A stretch of 64,000 nucleotides of DNA from the NCBI GenBank assembly GCA_023055355.1, contig JALJCS010000006.1:33548501-33612500 (forward strand), given 5' to 3'. Below, in pieces: positions 1 to 11,600 of this stretch. The stretch's first letter is position 1. Every line of letters starts with the position of its first letter. The position numbers and the translations under genes were made by a program. Source of the stretch: Agelaius tricolor. Lineage: Eukaryota; Chordata; Aves; Passeriformes; Icteridae. The notes below the pieces were generated by a model that saw nothing but the letters and a program-made list of their open reading frames with translations, did not search any database and had not been told where the DNA came from.

Positions 1-508
1 TGTAAGAATGAGAAGATAAAGAGTATCAGTGGCAGTATCAGTAATCAGTGGAAATGTATAATCTTGTCCCTAATTTCTGCACCCCACCATGATTCCTGTC
101 CATACCCAGTGCCCAGCAGGTCAAATAGACAGCAAACCTCAGATGTGTGAACTGCACGGATGTCAGGTCACCCCCAGCACCTCATGAATACCCCACTCCA
201 TCTGCAACAATCTCCCCTTAGATGCACCAACACCCTTTATCCTACCAAGCAAAGCAAGTTTTGTATAGATTAGCAAATAGGGAGGTATTTTGAGTGTTGC
301 TTAGAATATTGGTTTAATATACTGGTTATTTTTGTAAGATTGTTCATCAAAAGATACTCTGAAATGTTTAAATGTAGGATTCAAACATTATTTCTATAAT
401 ACATTTTGATCTGCCAGATATTGTTTTTTGATCTCAGCATTTTTATACTTGATGTTTATGCTCAGATGTGTGCTTACATTGTATTGTTTCAGTTTGAAGA
501 TTATTTCC
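1..508. other. non-coding stretch, no gene seen
   Basis: AT-rich sequence with no open frame that resembles a protein and no convincing splice-flanked exon. The 72-residue open frame starting at 406 runs into the CR1 remnant that follows and is not a gene. It is plausibly intron or intergenic DNA. Confidence 0.6.
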
Positions 509-640
509 AATCATGGAATCACAGCATGGGTGAGGTTGGACAGGATCTGGTCCAACCTCCCTGCTCAATCCTGGAGTACATGGCACAGGATTGCATCCAG
601 ATGATTTTTGAATATCTCCAGTGACAGAGACTCCCCAGTA
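509..640 (-). mobile_element. CR1 LINE 3' fragment (inverted)
   Basis: The plus strand starts with an AATCATGGAATCACAG-like block, then GAGGTTGGACAGGATCTGG, and ends in CTCCAGTGACAGAGACTCC. This is the reverse complement of the avian CR1 3' untranslated region as I know it (octamer tail, then the 'ggttggaagagacctcc' block, then 'tctccagggaaggagactccac'). The element therefore lies on the minus strand. It is short, diverged and 5'-truncated, as most CR1 copies are. No coding part remains. Confidence 0.75.
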
Positions 641-840
641 ATTTACAGAATCCAGAATATTTAAACTGAACAGCAGAATGATGGGGAGAAAAAAAGCTTA
701 GCTTTGACAGTTCTTTTGTCCTAGAAATTTTCAGTCAGACTTTCCAAGCAGTCATGTTATTCTGAATAATAATTTGGAATATTGTATTCGAATGTACGAG
801 GAACATAAAGTAATATTCTAATTTTTCCAGTTTAAAAGAA

Positions 841-866
841 AAGAGTGATTAGTGGAAATCACTCTT
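841..866. repeat. perfect 10-bp inverted repeat (hairpin)
   Basis: AAGAGTGATT (841-850) and AATCACTCTT (857-866) are exact reverse complements separated by a 6-nt loop. The hairpin directly abuts the A-rich AAAAC repeat. Function is unknown. It could be the remnant of a terminal inverted repeat or simply chance. Confidence 0.8.
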
Positions 867-893
867 AAAAAACAAAACAAAACAAAACAAAAC
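867..893. repeat. (AAAAC)n simple repeat
   Basis: About five AAAAC units follow the hairpin. Such repeats often derive from a retroposon poly(A) tail, but no element body is recognisable on either side. Confidence 0.85.
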
Positions 894-3006
894 CAGAAAA
901 CAAGAGCAGAAATATCAAACCTTGTCACTTGGTGGCAGCACAACAAAGAAAACCAAAACACGAGCAAGACCACATAATTGCTTCCCAGGACATATTACTT
1001 TAATATCTCTCCTACAAATGCCAGAATTCCTGGAAGGCTCTAGTCACTTCACATATCCAAGGCAGGCATCTAAAATTTTAAGACTACTGACTTCACATTC
1101 AGAGATACTAAAAGCTCAAAATTAAAAGAGCTTTATTTCAGTCTTTTTGACATGTTTAGAGGTTCACCTACCTCCACCAAAATTGCCAGTAACATGCTAA
1201 CTAGTATTCCCAAACAGGTGCAAGGCTGAGCAAGCAAGCAGAAGCAATACTTGAAAGCCAACAGTTCCTACAAACTGAACAAAATAGGGGACCCTGAGTC
1301 AGATGCACCATGGATTTGGATTTCATGCCACCAGAAAAGGGCTGACAGCACACCAGAAAACTCATTACAGTCCTACATCTCTTCCACCAGCTGAAACTCT
1401 TGCCAGCATCACACATGAAAGGCAACACCACACACAGTAAGTACCCACCAGTGCTATTGTAGTCAGTGACAATGAATGAGAACTGATAGTCTTCACCCAT
1501 TTAAATAATTGATGTTAAGCAAAGGTTAGATTTAATTAAATTAGTAATATTTAATAATAATTAAATAATTTAGCAAACGCTTTCAAGAAACATTTGAAAG
1601 TGCTACTACTGAAGCAGGAAAGGGATGCAATGAGAACAAAAAAGATCTGCTGACTTCCTTCTCTGAGTAATGTTGTAGCAAAGTGTCATTTATCAAAGGG
1701 CCAACAGGATGGTTATCTTTTCTCTCAAACTGGTCTTCTACACATAGATGTACAAAGACATACAAACTACACAATGTCTTATTTCTGTAACCACATGATA
1801 AACAGCTTGGTTTCACTAGAATTCTAAAATCTAAAATTTTGTTTTAGATTACTATTTGTAATCTACGTGCCAAATTTACTAATAGGATTACCATATGCTA
1901 TTACATCATTAACTCACAAGTTGCAATGACAGTCCTATTTTCTCTATATTAGATCTTTATTATTATAACTACAAGATTTAAAACACAGTCATTTCTTAAT
2001 AACAATCCCATACAAAAGCAACTAATGAAGTCTTTATAGTACTGAGGGGTTTTTGTACCAAACATAAGATGATATTACCCAAACAATTGATTTCTGGAAC
2101 AAAGAATTTGAGCTTAAAAGAGCAGAGTACTCGTGTGCAAGCTTCAGGGAGGTGCAGGCATCAGTTTAAGCCAAGCATTAGGACGTAAGTATGACTTGTA
2201 CCACAGAAGAGTGACTACAATAGTTAAAAATATTAAATAAATTCAAGAGGAGAAGATAAGCTCTGCCTCCTTTCCCCCTACCTAACCAAACAGCTTACTG
2301 TTGTCTGGTATACATGCAGTCTGGTAGGGCCCTTCAATTTTATCAGCTTCATTAAAACTCCACTTTCAGTGGGACACACATGAAACAACAGCCTAATCCA
2401 GCATTGCAGCAAGGAGATAAAATGGAGACCAAGGGAGAGAGATGAAAGTGAACACAGAAAGCAAGAGAAATGCAGCAGTTTGCCATCAGAGGGAGTACGA
2501 GCTTTAAACAAGAGTGTTCAGCTTCTAGGTGGGAACAGACACACAGTTCTGTGATTATGAACACCTACACAGGCTTAAGGGAGGGCTGGTCCTCCAAATT
2601 CTTATTGAGACACAGCACATATGTGAAAAAGCTGCAAGAAAACAAAGTTTGTGTTGAAAAGCAGAGCTGCTATGCTATTTTTACAAGTAGAAAATAGGAT
2701 ACAATGGGATAATGAAAAACAACTTCAAAGTTCTGCCCATGTAAATTACTAATATTTTTTAAAGTTAGGAAAATGTGCTCCTGATCCTTTTTTTCAGTAA
2801 ACTTACTGCCTTTAAAAGAAAAAAAAAAAACAACATCCTATATCACAACATGGAACTTGGTTTTGGGCCTGACTTAAATGAAAAGGGAAACGTTAACAAG
2901 TAAGGCACAGGACTATTTATCAATTTTATCCCAAACTCTCAGCTCCACTTCAGTGCTGTTTAGTGCCAAATGTGCCTTCAACACACTGCATGCTCCTCAA
3001 CCTTAC

Positions 3007-6000
3007 CTGTAAGAGCAGATCCTCGGCTGAGGCATGAAGAAAAGAGAGGTGAATGATTCTGTGTAAAAAGAAATAATATTCCACTACTTCCACCACCACA
3101 CACAGGTTTCTAAGATTTCTTTTTTATCCCTGTTCCTAAAGAAGAAAGATAAACCATTCAGCATATTTAAGACTGCCATACAAGGTCTAGACAACAATGA
3201 AGCACTATCAGACCGACTCTGTTTCAAAAAGGAAAAATGTTTGTCCATTTATCTGTGTCCCAAGTTGCAGAATACACTAACTTCCACATACACTAGGAAA
3301 AAACGGTTGTCTATATTCCAGAGGTACTGAAAAAGTAGCAGAGTAGGTCTACAGTACCTCACTGTATTTTCTACATCCAAACAATGGAGCCATTCATTTG
3401 CTCATCTTCATTTTTCCCCCTTTAAAAGTGGTCTCAGCAAAATCAGCAGAGGTCTGGCACCTTTTAAAAATAGTGTCAATTGCATTTTAGGTAGGGGAAA
3501 TAAAAAAAGACTGCTTCCCTAATTTTAAAAGGAAGGTGATCTAAAATCTGATTGAATCATAGCAAAATAACTCTCGTTGGGGTGGTGAGAGGGAAACACA
3601 CTTTTTCACAGGAATCAAAAGCTGGAGGCACATACTTGGTGTTAAGTACGTTGCCTGCTTAGGACAAGTGTAAATGAGTCATACCATCTGTACTCACATT
3701 CAAATGATAGTCTGGCAAGATAGCAGGGATAACACAAAGCAATATGATGCTCTGCTCTTAATGCTATGGATGCAGTTAAGCTGGGAAATAGAGGGAGACT
3801 TAGCAGTTAAACTAAGAGCTACCTACAGTGGCAGACACTGAACACCTTGTTCTCTGAATTTATAATTAGTTGTAGAATGCTACACAGAAATCAATAGTAC
3901 AGAAGTACCTACAAACTCATATATAACAATACTGCAGAGGCTGATTAATGCTGTATTTCAGATGAATATTCCTATCTCACAGAATAATGCAGATAGGCTC
4001 AAAGTATAAATAGATTGGAGCAAGAAGTCATTGTGGAACATCAATAATTCAGAGGGAAGCTATTTAAGATAACCATTTGTTATAGAGACAAGACCAAATG
4101 CATTGACTAAGGAAAAAAAACAACCAGAAAACAACAGAATCAACACTGGCAAGCAGCCTTCTGAAGCAAGTTGTGCTGAGCAGAGTAAAAGCAATAAACA
4201 CATTAGAAGAAACGAGGAGCTCACAAAGGTGCAGTGTGAGACTAATCTCAGCAAAGGTGGGGGAAGTCTCATCCAAAAAGATGCCTCATGGCAGCATCTG
4301 AGCCAGGGCAGACAAAGCCACCACCAGTGTCTGGAGCAACGTGCCACAGAAAACTGCCATTCCCAAAACAGCTGGGTGGGTGGGGGACCCAAACTCATGG
4401 AAGTCATAACCAAGACTTATCATGAAACAAATTATTAATACTGGAAAAATGTGCCAAGTTCAGGTGTCTTCAGTACTCTTTAAAATCCTGGAAAGTCAAA
4501 CTGTGGGAGCCTGAGCTTACCAACACCATTTTAGTTGTAATAAAAGCAATATATTTTAAAGTGCAAAACTAAGCTTTCCTTTGGATCTCAGGATATGTAA
4601 TTTAACATATGTAGCACTGAAACCTCCATCTTTTACATCTGATGAGTATCAGTGGTACCAAATGATGCTAAAGACTGTTTCAATGTAGCACAAACACAGA
4701 GTTTATTTATCATGGTTAGATATAAACTAGAGTACGTACAGGAAGGACAACAAGTTCTTCCCAAGATATTCCTCAATATCTTGGGGGCTGGAAGGAGGAG
4801 AATTGACATCCATCTGCTGTTCCAAAATCCTTGTGATGATTTGTTTATATTTGTACCAAGCTTTGAGCAGCATAAATGTACAAATAATTTAAAATGGTAT
4901 CTCACTTTCTCCTTGTTTTCATGCCTTCATCTTTTAATTATACGAGAAAACTGTTTACAATCTTAAAAAAAGATCACCGATGTACTTATGATGGTTTACT
5001 TACTTGATTCCCTAATTTTTTGTTGGTTAAAATCAGGCATATTATTTCAGAGCTTTCTAGTGGTTATATTAACAGCATTTACAATTCCCAGCAGGTTTAG
5101 CAGCAGCAGCAGATATTCACAGGGATGTCTGTCCCCAATAATCACAGTTCACAAGTAGGTACACTAACATAAAATCAATACCATTAACATACACATGCAG
5201 CTGTGAGCCAAGCTGATTTGAGGGGAAGGAGGAGGATTTGAGGGGGTAGGAGGATGCTATCCCTTACTGTTTCCTCAGTGACTACTATTTACCAAGGACA
5301 ACCACGTGGAGGAGCTTCACAGGCAAACAAAGCAGTAATTCAAGCTGTTTCATTATGAATCAGCAGAACTGTCAGAGATCATATTTTATTTTTAAATAAA
5401 AGTAAATTAAAAACCAGATTTAATAGTTCTCCTGATGTTGAATCTGACTCTGTGATTTGCTATTCAGATAAAAGCTTTGAGCTTGAACAGTTCCCTGGCA
5501 TAAAACGAGAGGTGAAATAACGACCTGACAAGCCTGAGGATTTGTGAACCTACAAAGCATCCCAAATGACATAAGTGAAAACACGTGTTGATCCTCTGAT
5601 GTTCACACCACTGTTAAAAATGAAAAATGATCAAAGCAGAAGAGGAATAAGATCCTCTAACAAATCCAGAAACCTTTACCTACATGTTATTTCAGCATGT
5701 GCACATGTATAATTTCGAACAATAACTACTTATACAAAAAGCCATATCAACATTGAAAATTCTTATGACATACACCTTAAAAAAACCCACAAACAAAGTA
5801 GTGCAGCTACTGCACTCAGATGCAGCTATGGCCTTCATTTTCACTTTTACTATTCTTTAAGCACTTCAGAGATAATTTCCATTTAAAAATTTGGGAAGAA
5901 GGCAAAGCAAGCAGAAGATGAATTCTGATCAAACTTAACATCAAAAGGACAGATAGACAATAGCATTTCTCCTCAAGCTGAGAGAAGAAATCTTTACATT

Positions 6001-7020
6001 TCACACATCTTTTAGCAAGGTAATTATCTGGATAAAAACGAGGTGGTGTGCTATGAGTCACAGCAGTTCATACATAAATCAACCCATTAAGAAACTTCAG
6101 AGCCAGGACAGACTTCTTTAGAACCTACAGCTACTCTTCAAAAACACTGTACATAAGACAAGAAAAGAGTAATGCTTTCTATTCTGAACAGATGCCTGTC
6201 ACATTCAAAGAGAAATCAAGAAGTGATGTTCATAGACATTAATATCAGAAGAAAGCACAGGTTTGCAGCTATTTGAGTCTATGTTTGTCCATAGCAGGTT
6301 ACCTGTCTAAGTCTACAGTCACAGAAACCTCAGTGCTTAAAACACACAGGAGGACTGAAGAGTTAAAACCCTCAGATTATGACTGTGGAACAGAGACTTT
6401 CTAGTATACAGCAATGACATATTTCAGAACATCCATGGGAAGACAGCAGTTAAAAATGGATATTGGGTAGAGGGAGGAAAGAATTGCATACTTTAGGTAT
6501 CTGCCAAGGCACAAAGATTAGACTTGATCAATAGTATTTATAGGATGGCAGGGTGGAAGTTTGTGAGGTCATCTTTTACCAGCACACCACCTTTAGGAAA
6601 TTGTTTCTTGATTTATGGGTTTTAATCATTACTATTTAATTTTCATGTATCTGAATTTTAACATTTCCACTCTACCAAATACAAGGGTAGGAAAAACAGG
6701 TAGAACGGTTAGTAGTATTTTTGATAATACACATCCATCAGACAGAATGATAAAACCTAAATGCTATTTCAAACAAAAAAAAGTATGCATTTGCAAAATT
6801 CAGTTACAGGCATAAAAAAAGAATGCCTACTGGAAATATTCAGCTCATGCATTAACAGAAACAAGCCACCATAAGTAAAAGCTTCCTTGGAGTTGTTTCT
6901 CCCTCCCTGAAAGAAAACAGTGCCTTTAAAAGACTATTTTTAGATTAATTTTTGAAAGCAAAAATAGAAGTACATCCAAATGGCCTCACTGGATCTTTAA
7001 TGAGGAAGTGCCATAATACA
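3007..7020 (-). other. cluster of candidate small exons, minus strand
   Basis: The minus strand has short open segments bounded by acceptor-like (pyrimidine tract + AG) and donor-like (GT) sites. In transcription order they are 6,990-7,020, 6,831-6,906, 6,303-6,354, 5,293-5,314, 5,121-5,212, 4,740-4,787, 3,698-3,780 and 3,007-3,026. Their phases can be joined without a stop. The best bounded are 5,121-5,212 (long CT-rich tract before the acceptor; reads LGSQLHVYVNGIDF near its start), 3,698-3,780 (acceptor tract TCTCCCTCTATTTCCCAG, donor GTGAGT) and 3,007-3,026 (donor CAG|GTAAGG). Against them: the pieces are unusually short (20-92 nt), I chose compatible ones, and I recognise no protein family. 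Intronic pseudo-exons of this quality are frequent, so this is a weak hypothesis. Confidence 0.15.
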
Positions 7021-7623
7021 CTGGGAATAACAGTGCATGCAGTCATTTCTCTATTCCCAGGGCCAGCAATGCAAACAGCAATTGTCTTCTTAATCCTATT
7101 GACTAGGCCTTTAAAAAATCGGAAAACATAACAAAATATATGGAATAAGCAGCTCTTTGAATAGATTTAAGAATCTGCAATTTCATATAGACACTAGCAC
7201 ACATGGGGTGGTGTGGTCTTTATCAGCCTTGAGGCTATTGTAACAGGATAAAAACATGTTTTTAAAATGGAAGAGTCAGAATTCACTTGGAATAGAGGCA
7301 TTCCACATAGGTGTGTCAGAACAAAGCTTTGAGATTTTAACACTGCTAAATGATACACAGCTTTCATTCCCCAAAATGCACAACAGTAAAAGATAACTGG
7401 CCAGTAGACTCAGACACATTTTCACATATGGATGTAGCAGCACTTCACCTTAGAAGAGGAGTAAATCAGTCAACTGCAAGTCAAGTATTTGCGTGAAAAA
7501 CAAGATCCACATTTTCCAGTTCACTGTAATTCCATAGGAAACACAGAGGGTACTACCACACACTTTAGGACTTTCTTATTCAAGGGAAAAATCCAGTTGC
7601 TTGGACAGGACACATGGCCAAAC

Positions 7624-7682
7624 ATGTGCACTCTGTCAATTGCTTTTTGTGCACTCCTTTATGTGCACTCTGTCAATTGCTT
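7624..7682. repeat. short tandem duplication, 37-bp period
   Basis: The 22-mer beginning ATGTGCACTCTGTCAATTGC occurs at 7,624-7,645 and again at 7,661-7,682. The intervening bases also contain a partial TGTGCACTC copy, which suggests local slippage or tandem duplication. No function is implied. Confidence 0.85.
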
Positions 7683-8334
7683 AAAGCTTAAATCATGACT
7701 GCCACTTCCACATAATTGAATGAGGCAAACTGGCATTCTTACCTGCCAGGCACAAGTGCCACAGCAGATTCACTACATCAATACAGCCTGCAAAGGGAAG
7801 AAAATCAGATGCCTCTGACTGCCAGAAGTCAGTCACCTTCTCTATCTGACCTGAGGACTGCTGTACATAAGAGCACAGTTTTGGAGTTCAGCAAGATGTG
7901 ACCATTACAAGAGCATTACAAGAAAAAAAAAGGGTAATTTTTTTTTAAAAATACCATTACATTTCAGTTCGTGGAACACTGCAAGGGATGAGAAAAAAGA
8001 CAGGTTAACTGTTACAGCTTGGTGGACACAGACATTCTCAGGAAAATGAATCCCAACCATGTCATGCCATCAATCTAAAGAAGAGCACACAAACCAAACT
8101 AAGACCTTGCTCAGTTAAAGTGCCATTACACTGACTAAAAAGAATTCACTTCCAAAGTATGTTTGCCTACCTACAATTATCGAGGTGCAATTCTCTTAAA
8201 CACAAATAAAACAAGTCAGATTTTTTCTTGACAGACAGGAACCGAAGAATTGTGCCACATGAAAATTTCAAGTTTTTCACTTATTCGGGGTGAAGATAGG
8301 GGCCAGATGGGAAAAGATTGTGAGAACCCATCTC

Positions 8335-8690
8335 CTTTTTTGAGGAAAAACTGTGGGAGCTGGACCTCTTAGGTTAGAGAAGACAGAGAGGGGATCTCAT
8401 CAATGCTTATAAATATCTTAAAGGTGGATGCCAAGAGGATGGTGCCCAGTGACAGGACAAGGAGCAGTGTCCATAAACCAAACCACAAGAAGTTTCACTT
8501 CAACACAAGGAGCAGCTTATTTTCATTGAGGTGACAGAGCACTGGAACAGGCTGCCCAAAGAGGTCGTGGGGCCTCCCTCTCCAGAGATGTTTAAAATCC
8601 ACCTGAGTGTGTTTCTGTCACCTGCTCTGTGTGACCCTGCCTTGGGAGGGGTTGGACTGATATCTCCAGAGGTCATTTCCAACCCTGGTG
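8335..8690 (+). mobile_element. CR1 LINE 3' region fragment
   Basis: On the plus strand the order of blocks matches the CR1 3' region: gagctggacc...gagaagacagagagg, then ctcatcaatgcttataaata, then agtgacaggacaaggagca, then gagcactggaacaggctgcc, then ctccagaggtcatttccaac. The usual terminal ATTCTRTG octamers are lost. The coding part is absent, so this is a dead 5'-truncated copy. Open frames overlapping it (8,500-8,841 minus, 8,531-8,734 plus) are repeat-derived, not genes. Confidence 0.85.
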
Positions 8691-11600
8691 ATGAACACAC
8701 CTTCCAACCTTCCAAACACAGTACAGCAAAATAATGTGCACTAAACAGGGTGTAATCCAGCACACCAAAACCAGCCACAAAAGAAACCCCCTGTAAAATG
8801 ATTATCCTAGCATCTTTCCACAAGATCACCAGGTGTGACACTCTTCAGAACAGACAGCTGATTGCTTTACTAACACTTTTTTAAATTAATCCCTACCTGT
8901 GTTGAGAAGAAGGGCAGATCTGGGCAAATCAAAGTGAGTTATCCTGAGTGCTATTTTTGCTTTTTGGATGCACTTAAATAGCACATGACAACCTTTACAC
9001 TGCATTAATTACTTTAATGCACTAATTACTTTACTTTTATTACTTTTGCTATACTTTCCAATTTGTGATTTTATCAGAGCAGCTAACAAAGACAGAAATT
9101 AAAAATATATTTTAAGTTGTTTTAATTACATGTGCCACTAATTAAAATCTTCCAAAAATATCCTGAGTGAAGTAGTCCACAGTATTTCCTTCATAGAACG
9201 ACAGTTAATGAGCTGAATCAATGACTTGGGGGTGGCCACAAAGTCTGTCAAAATTTTAGGGTTAGCACAGTTCTGTCAGACTTCACTTCATAGCAGAAGC
9301 TTTTCTTTTTCCCAGCTTCTTCTGATTTTCAACACTGAACAGACCAATTAAGAGGGGTAATTGTAAAGAAAATACCATTTGTTCCAGAAGAGGCTACTGT
9401 CTAATGCTGCTTTCAAACAGTGAGCTTTCACAAACTCGTTCCAAGTGCTTAGCTCATGACTTCCGCTCATGAAGCAGTCTGAATTCAATCCTCTGGCAAG
9501 AAATATATACTACTTAAGTGCTATTTTTTATAATTCTTTGAAAGCAAGTAGATGCTATACTTAAATCTTAGCAAGTTATATTCATATCCTTTCCTAATGT
9601 AATTTTTAAATCAAAAATTTCCTTCCTGTTCTCTATGTACTCAAGCTCAAACATTCCCTTGAAATTCCCACAATCCATGCCAATAAACCACACTGAAAAT
9701 AGATTAACCTTTTGTCTAGTCTTATCACTGAGAACCTTTGTACAACATAATACAAAAAGCACAACAAAAACTACTCTGTATCTTCTATGAACATGGAACA
9801 TAAAGTACAGAATAACAAGAAATTTGCCATAAATGTAACTTAATTTGCAGCACTGACTCTGATTTTTAAAAACTAATAGCTACATAAAACAGGTATTCTT
9901 AAAACTTTGCATACTTTTAGTAACTTGGTTTATTTCAGCATAGCAAAGAAGATTCTGCTATCCTCTCATATTCTGTCCTCTTACCAAGAAAATCTATAAT
10001 CTGATACTTAGGTAAGCTGTTTTAAATATCAAACTATGTTTCCTATTAACACTGTACAAAATAGTTCTTTATTTAATGTTTGTCATTCTCATTCCCTCTC
10101 CCACCCTCCCGTGTTCATTTGTTTATGTTTTACATTTTTTGTCACCCATCTGGGTTTTGGCACCTACTAGAAGCAGCCCACAGCAGAGACAGCTGACCTA
10201 CTCAGAAAGCAGCTCTTGAACAGTTGCCTATGACTTTTAGGCTAAAATTAAAAAAAAAAAAATGAAATGGTGCTGATGATCAGCTTTAAGAACCACCCTG
10301 AAGTAGGGGCTGTAACCTAAGTCTTCAAAAGCATACAGGTAATATGTAGGCAACTGTTTGTTTGGAAACTGTTAAGAACAATTTTATTATACCCTAATAT
10401 ACTGATAATTATTCTCAGTGCTTTCTCACAGACAAAAGACATGCCAAATTTGTTTGTTTTTTTTAAACGAAGCTTTGTAGTTTTACCATTGCCTATTCCG
10501 GAACATAAAACCAGTCAGATGAATGGCCTCATCCCCGACCTGCTGAATTAAATGTTATTACAGCACAATCAAACCCAGAAACAGAATAAACTAAGGAACA
10601 GTCCACCTTAATAGATAAGGTTTTCATTAATGACAATTCAAAATGTTATCTTCTCTAGTTGCTGATAAAAATATTTGCACAACCGGTGTGCTTATGTTGT
10701 GGTATTCATACAGCTATACGAGGTGATGTGTGGAATAATAAACACTAAATACTATTTTCTGTTTCCATTTCCTATTGAGCTGAGATGAAAATTTTTCTTC
10801 TATTCCAGAAGGCTGCAGTTTACCCTTAGAGTGACACGCTTTGTTAATTACTATTTGTAGAGTTTATTTCAACTTAGGCATCTATCTATGAGCGTGCTTT
10901 CATACTAGATATTTTCCTACCCCAAACACATATCTCTGTGCAGGGAGATAGAGGGATCACTAGTCACAACAGGCATGACTCCAGGCCATCACTGGATGGG
11001 GTCCAAGAATTAAAGCTGCACACATAAGAGGCACAAGTGTTGAAGGGCCCTCTATCCATACATGTTTCTATGAGAAAAAAAAAAGTCTGCAGCAAGTTCA
11101 GACTACTTTTGGCATATGGTTTTCAGATACGTGGACTTCCCAAACATGGTATTATACTTTCACTGTAACCTCTTGAGAAGAGATGGAAGGCAAGAGAAAG
11201 TCATTTTGGTGTCATTTTCAGAGCTCCAGCTGTAAAACTGACTGGTAGAGCATGTGATCACCCTAAGAGGGGGAAAAAGCAACTTTAAAATGCTGCAGGA
11301 AAACTGACACACTGTTGTCAGATCAGAGATGGGAAAAAGCTGAGTATCCTGACAGGCAATGCATGTGGTAAACAAGGATGTTACAGTGGAACTTTTCTTC
11401 TTTTGGAGTTTTCAGTCAATATAAGTCAACATAGTGTGTTATAAATAGAAGCAGACTTCTGCAGACCCTAGGTTCTTTCACAGTTAAAGAAGAATTCACA
11501 ACCACACTCAAAGCCCAGAACAATCAAGAACCAGACACAAAAATCAAGCCTGTTGTTGAGTTTTCAAACACATTCTAAGAAGTTTAAGACCAACAGCATC

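Larger units (their letters stand above)
894..8334. other. intron-like stretch, no recognised gene
   Basis: AT-rich, non-repetitive sequence. Open frames up to about 117 codons occur on both strands (for example overlapping plus and minus frames at 4,060-4,438), but none resembles a known protein. The minus strand carries several short open segments flanked by good splice consensus, described separately. If the minus-strand start codon in the CpG island is real, this stretch would lie within or downstream of that gene. Confidence 0.5.

Noticed and set aside
4060..4438. Opposed 117- and 111-codon open frames
   Set aside because: They overlap on both strands, resemble no protein and have no splice or promoter context.
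5641..6061. Further minus-strand splice-flanked segments (around 5,656-5,715 and 5,886-5,984)
   Set aside because: Acceptors look good, but donors are weak or phases do not fit the neighbouring candidates.
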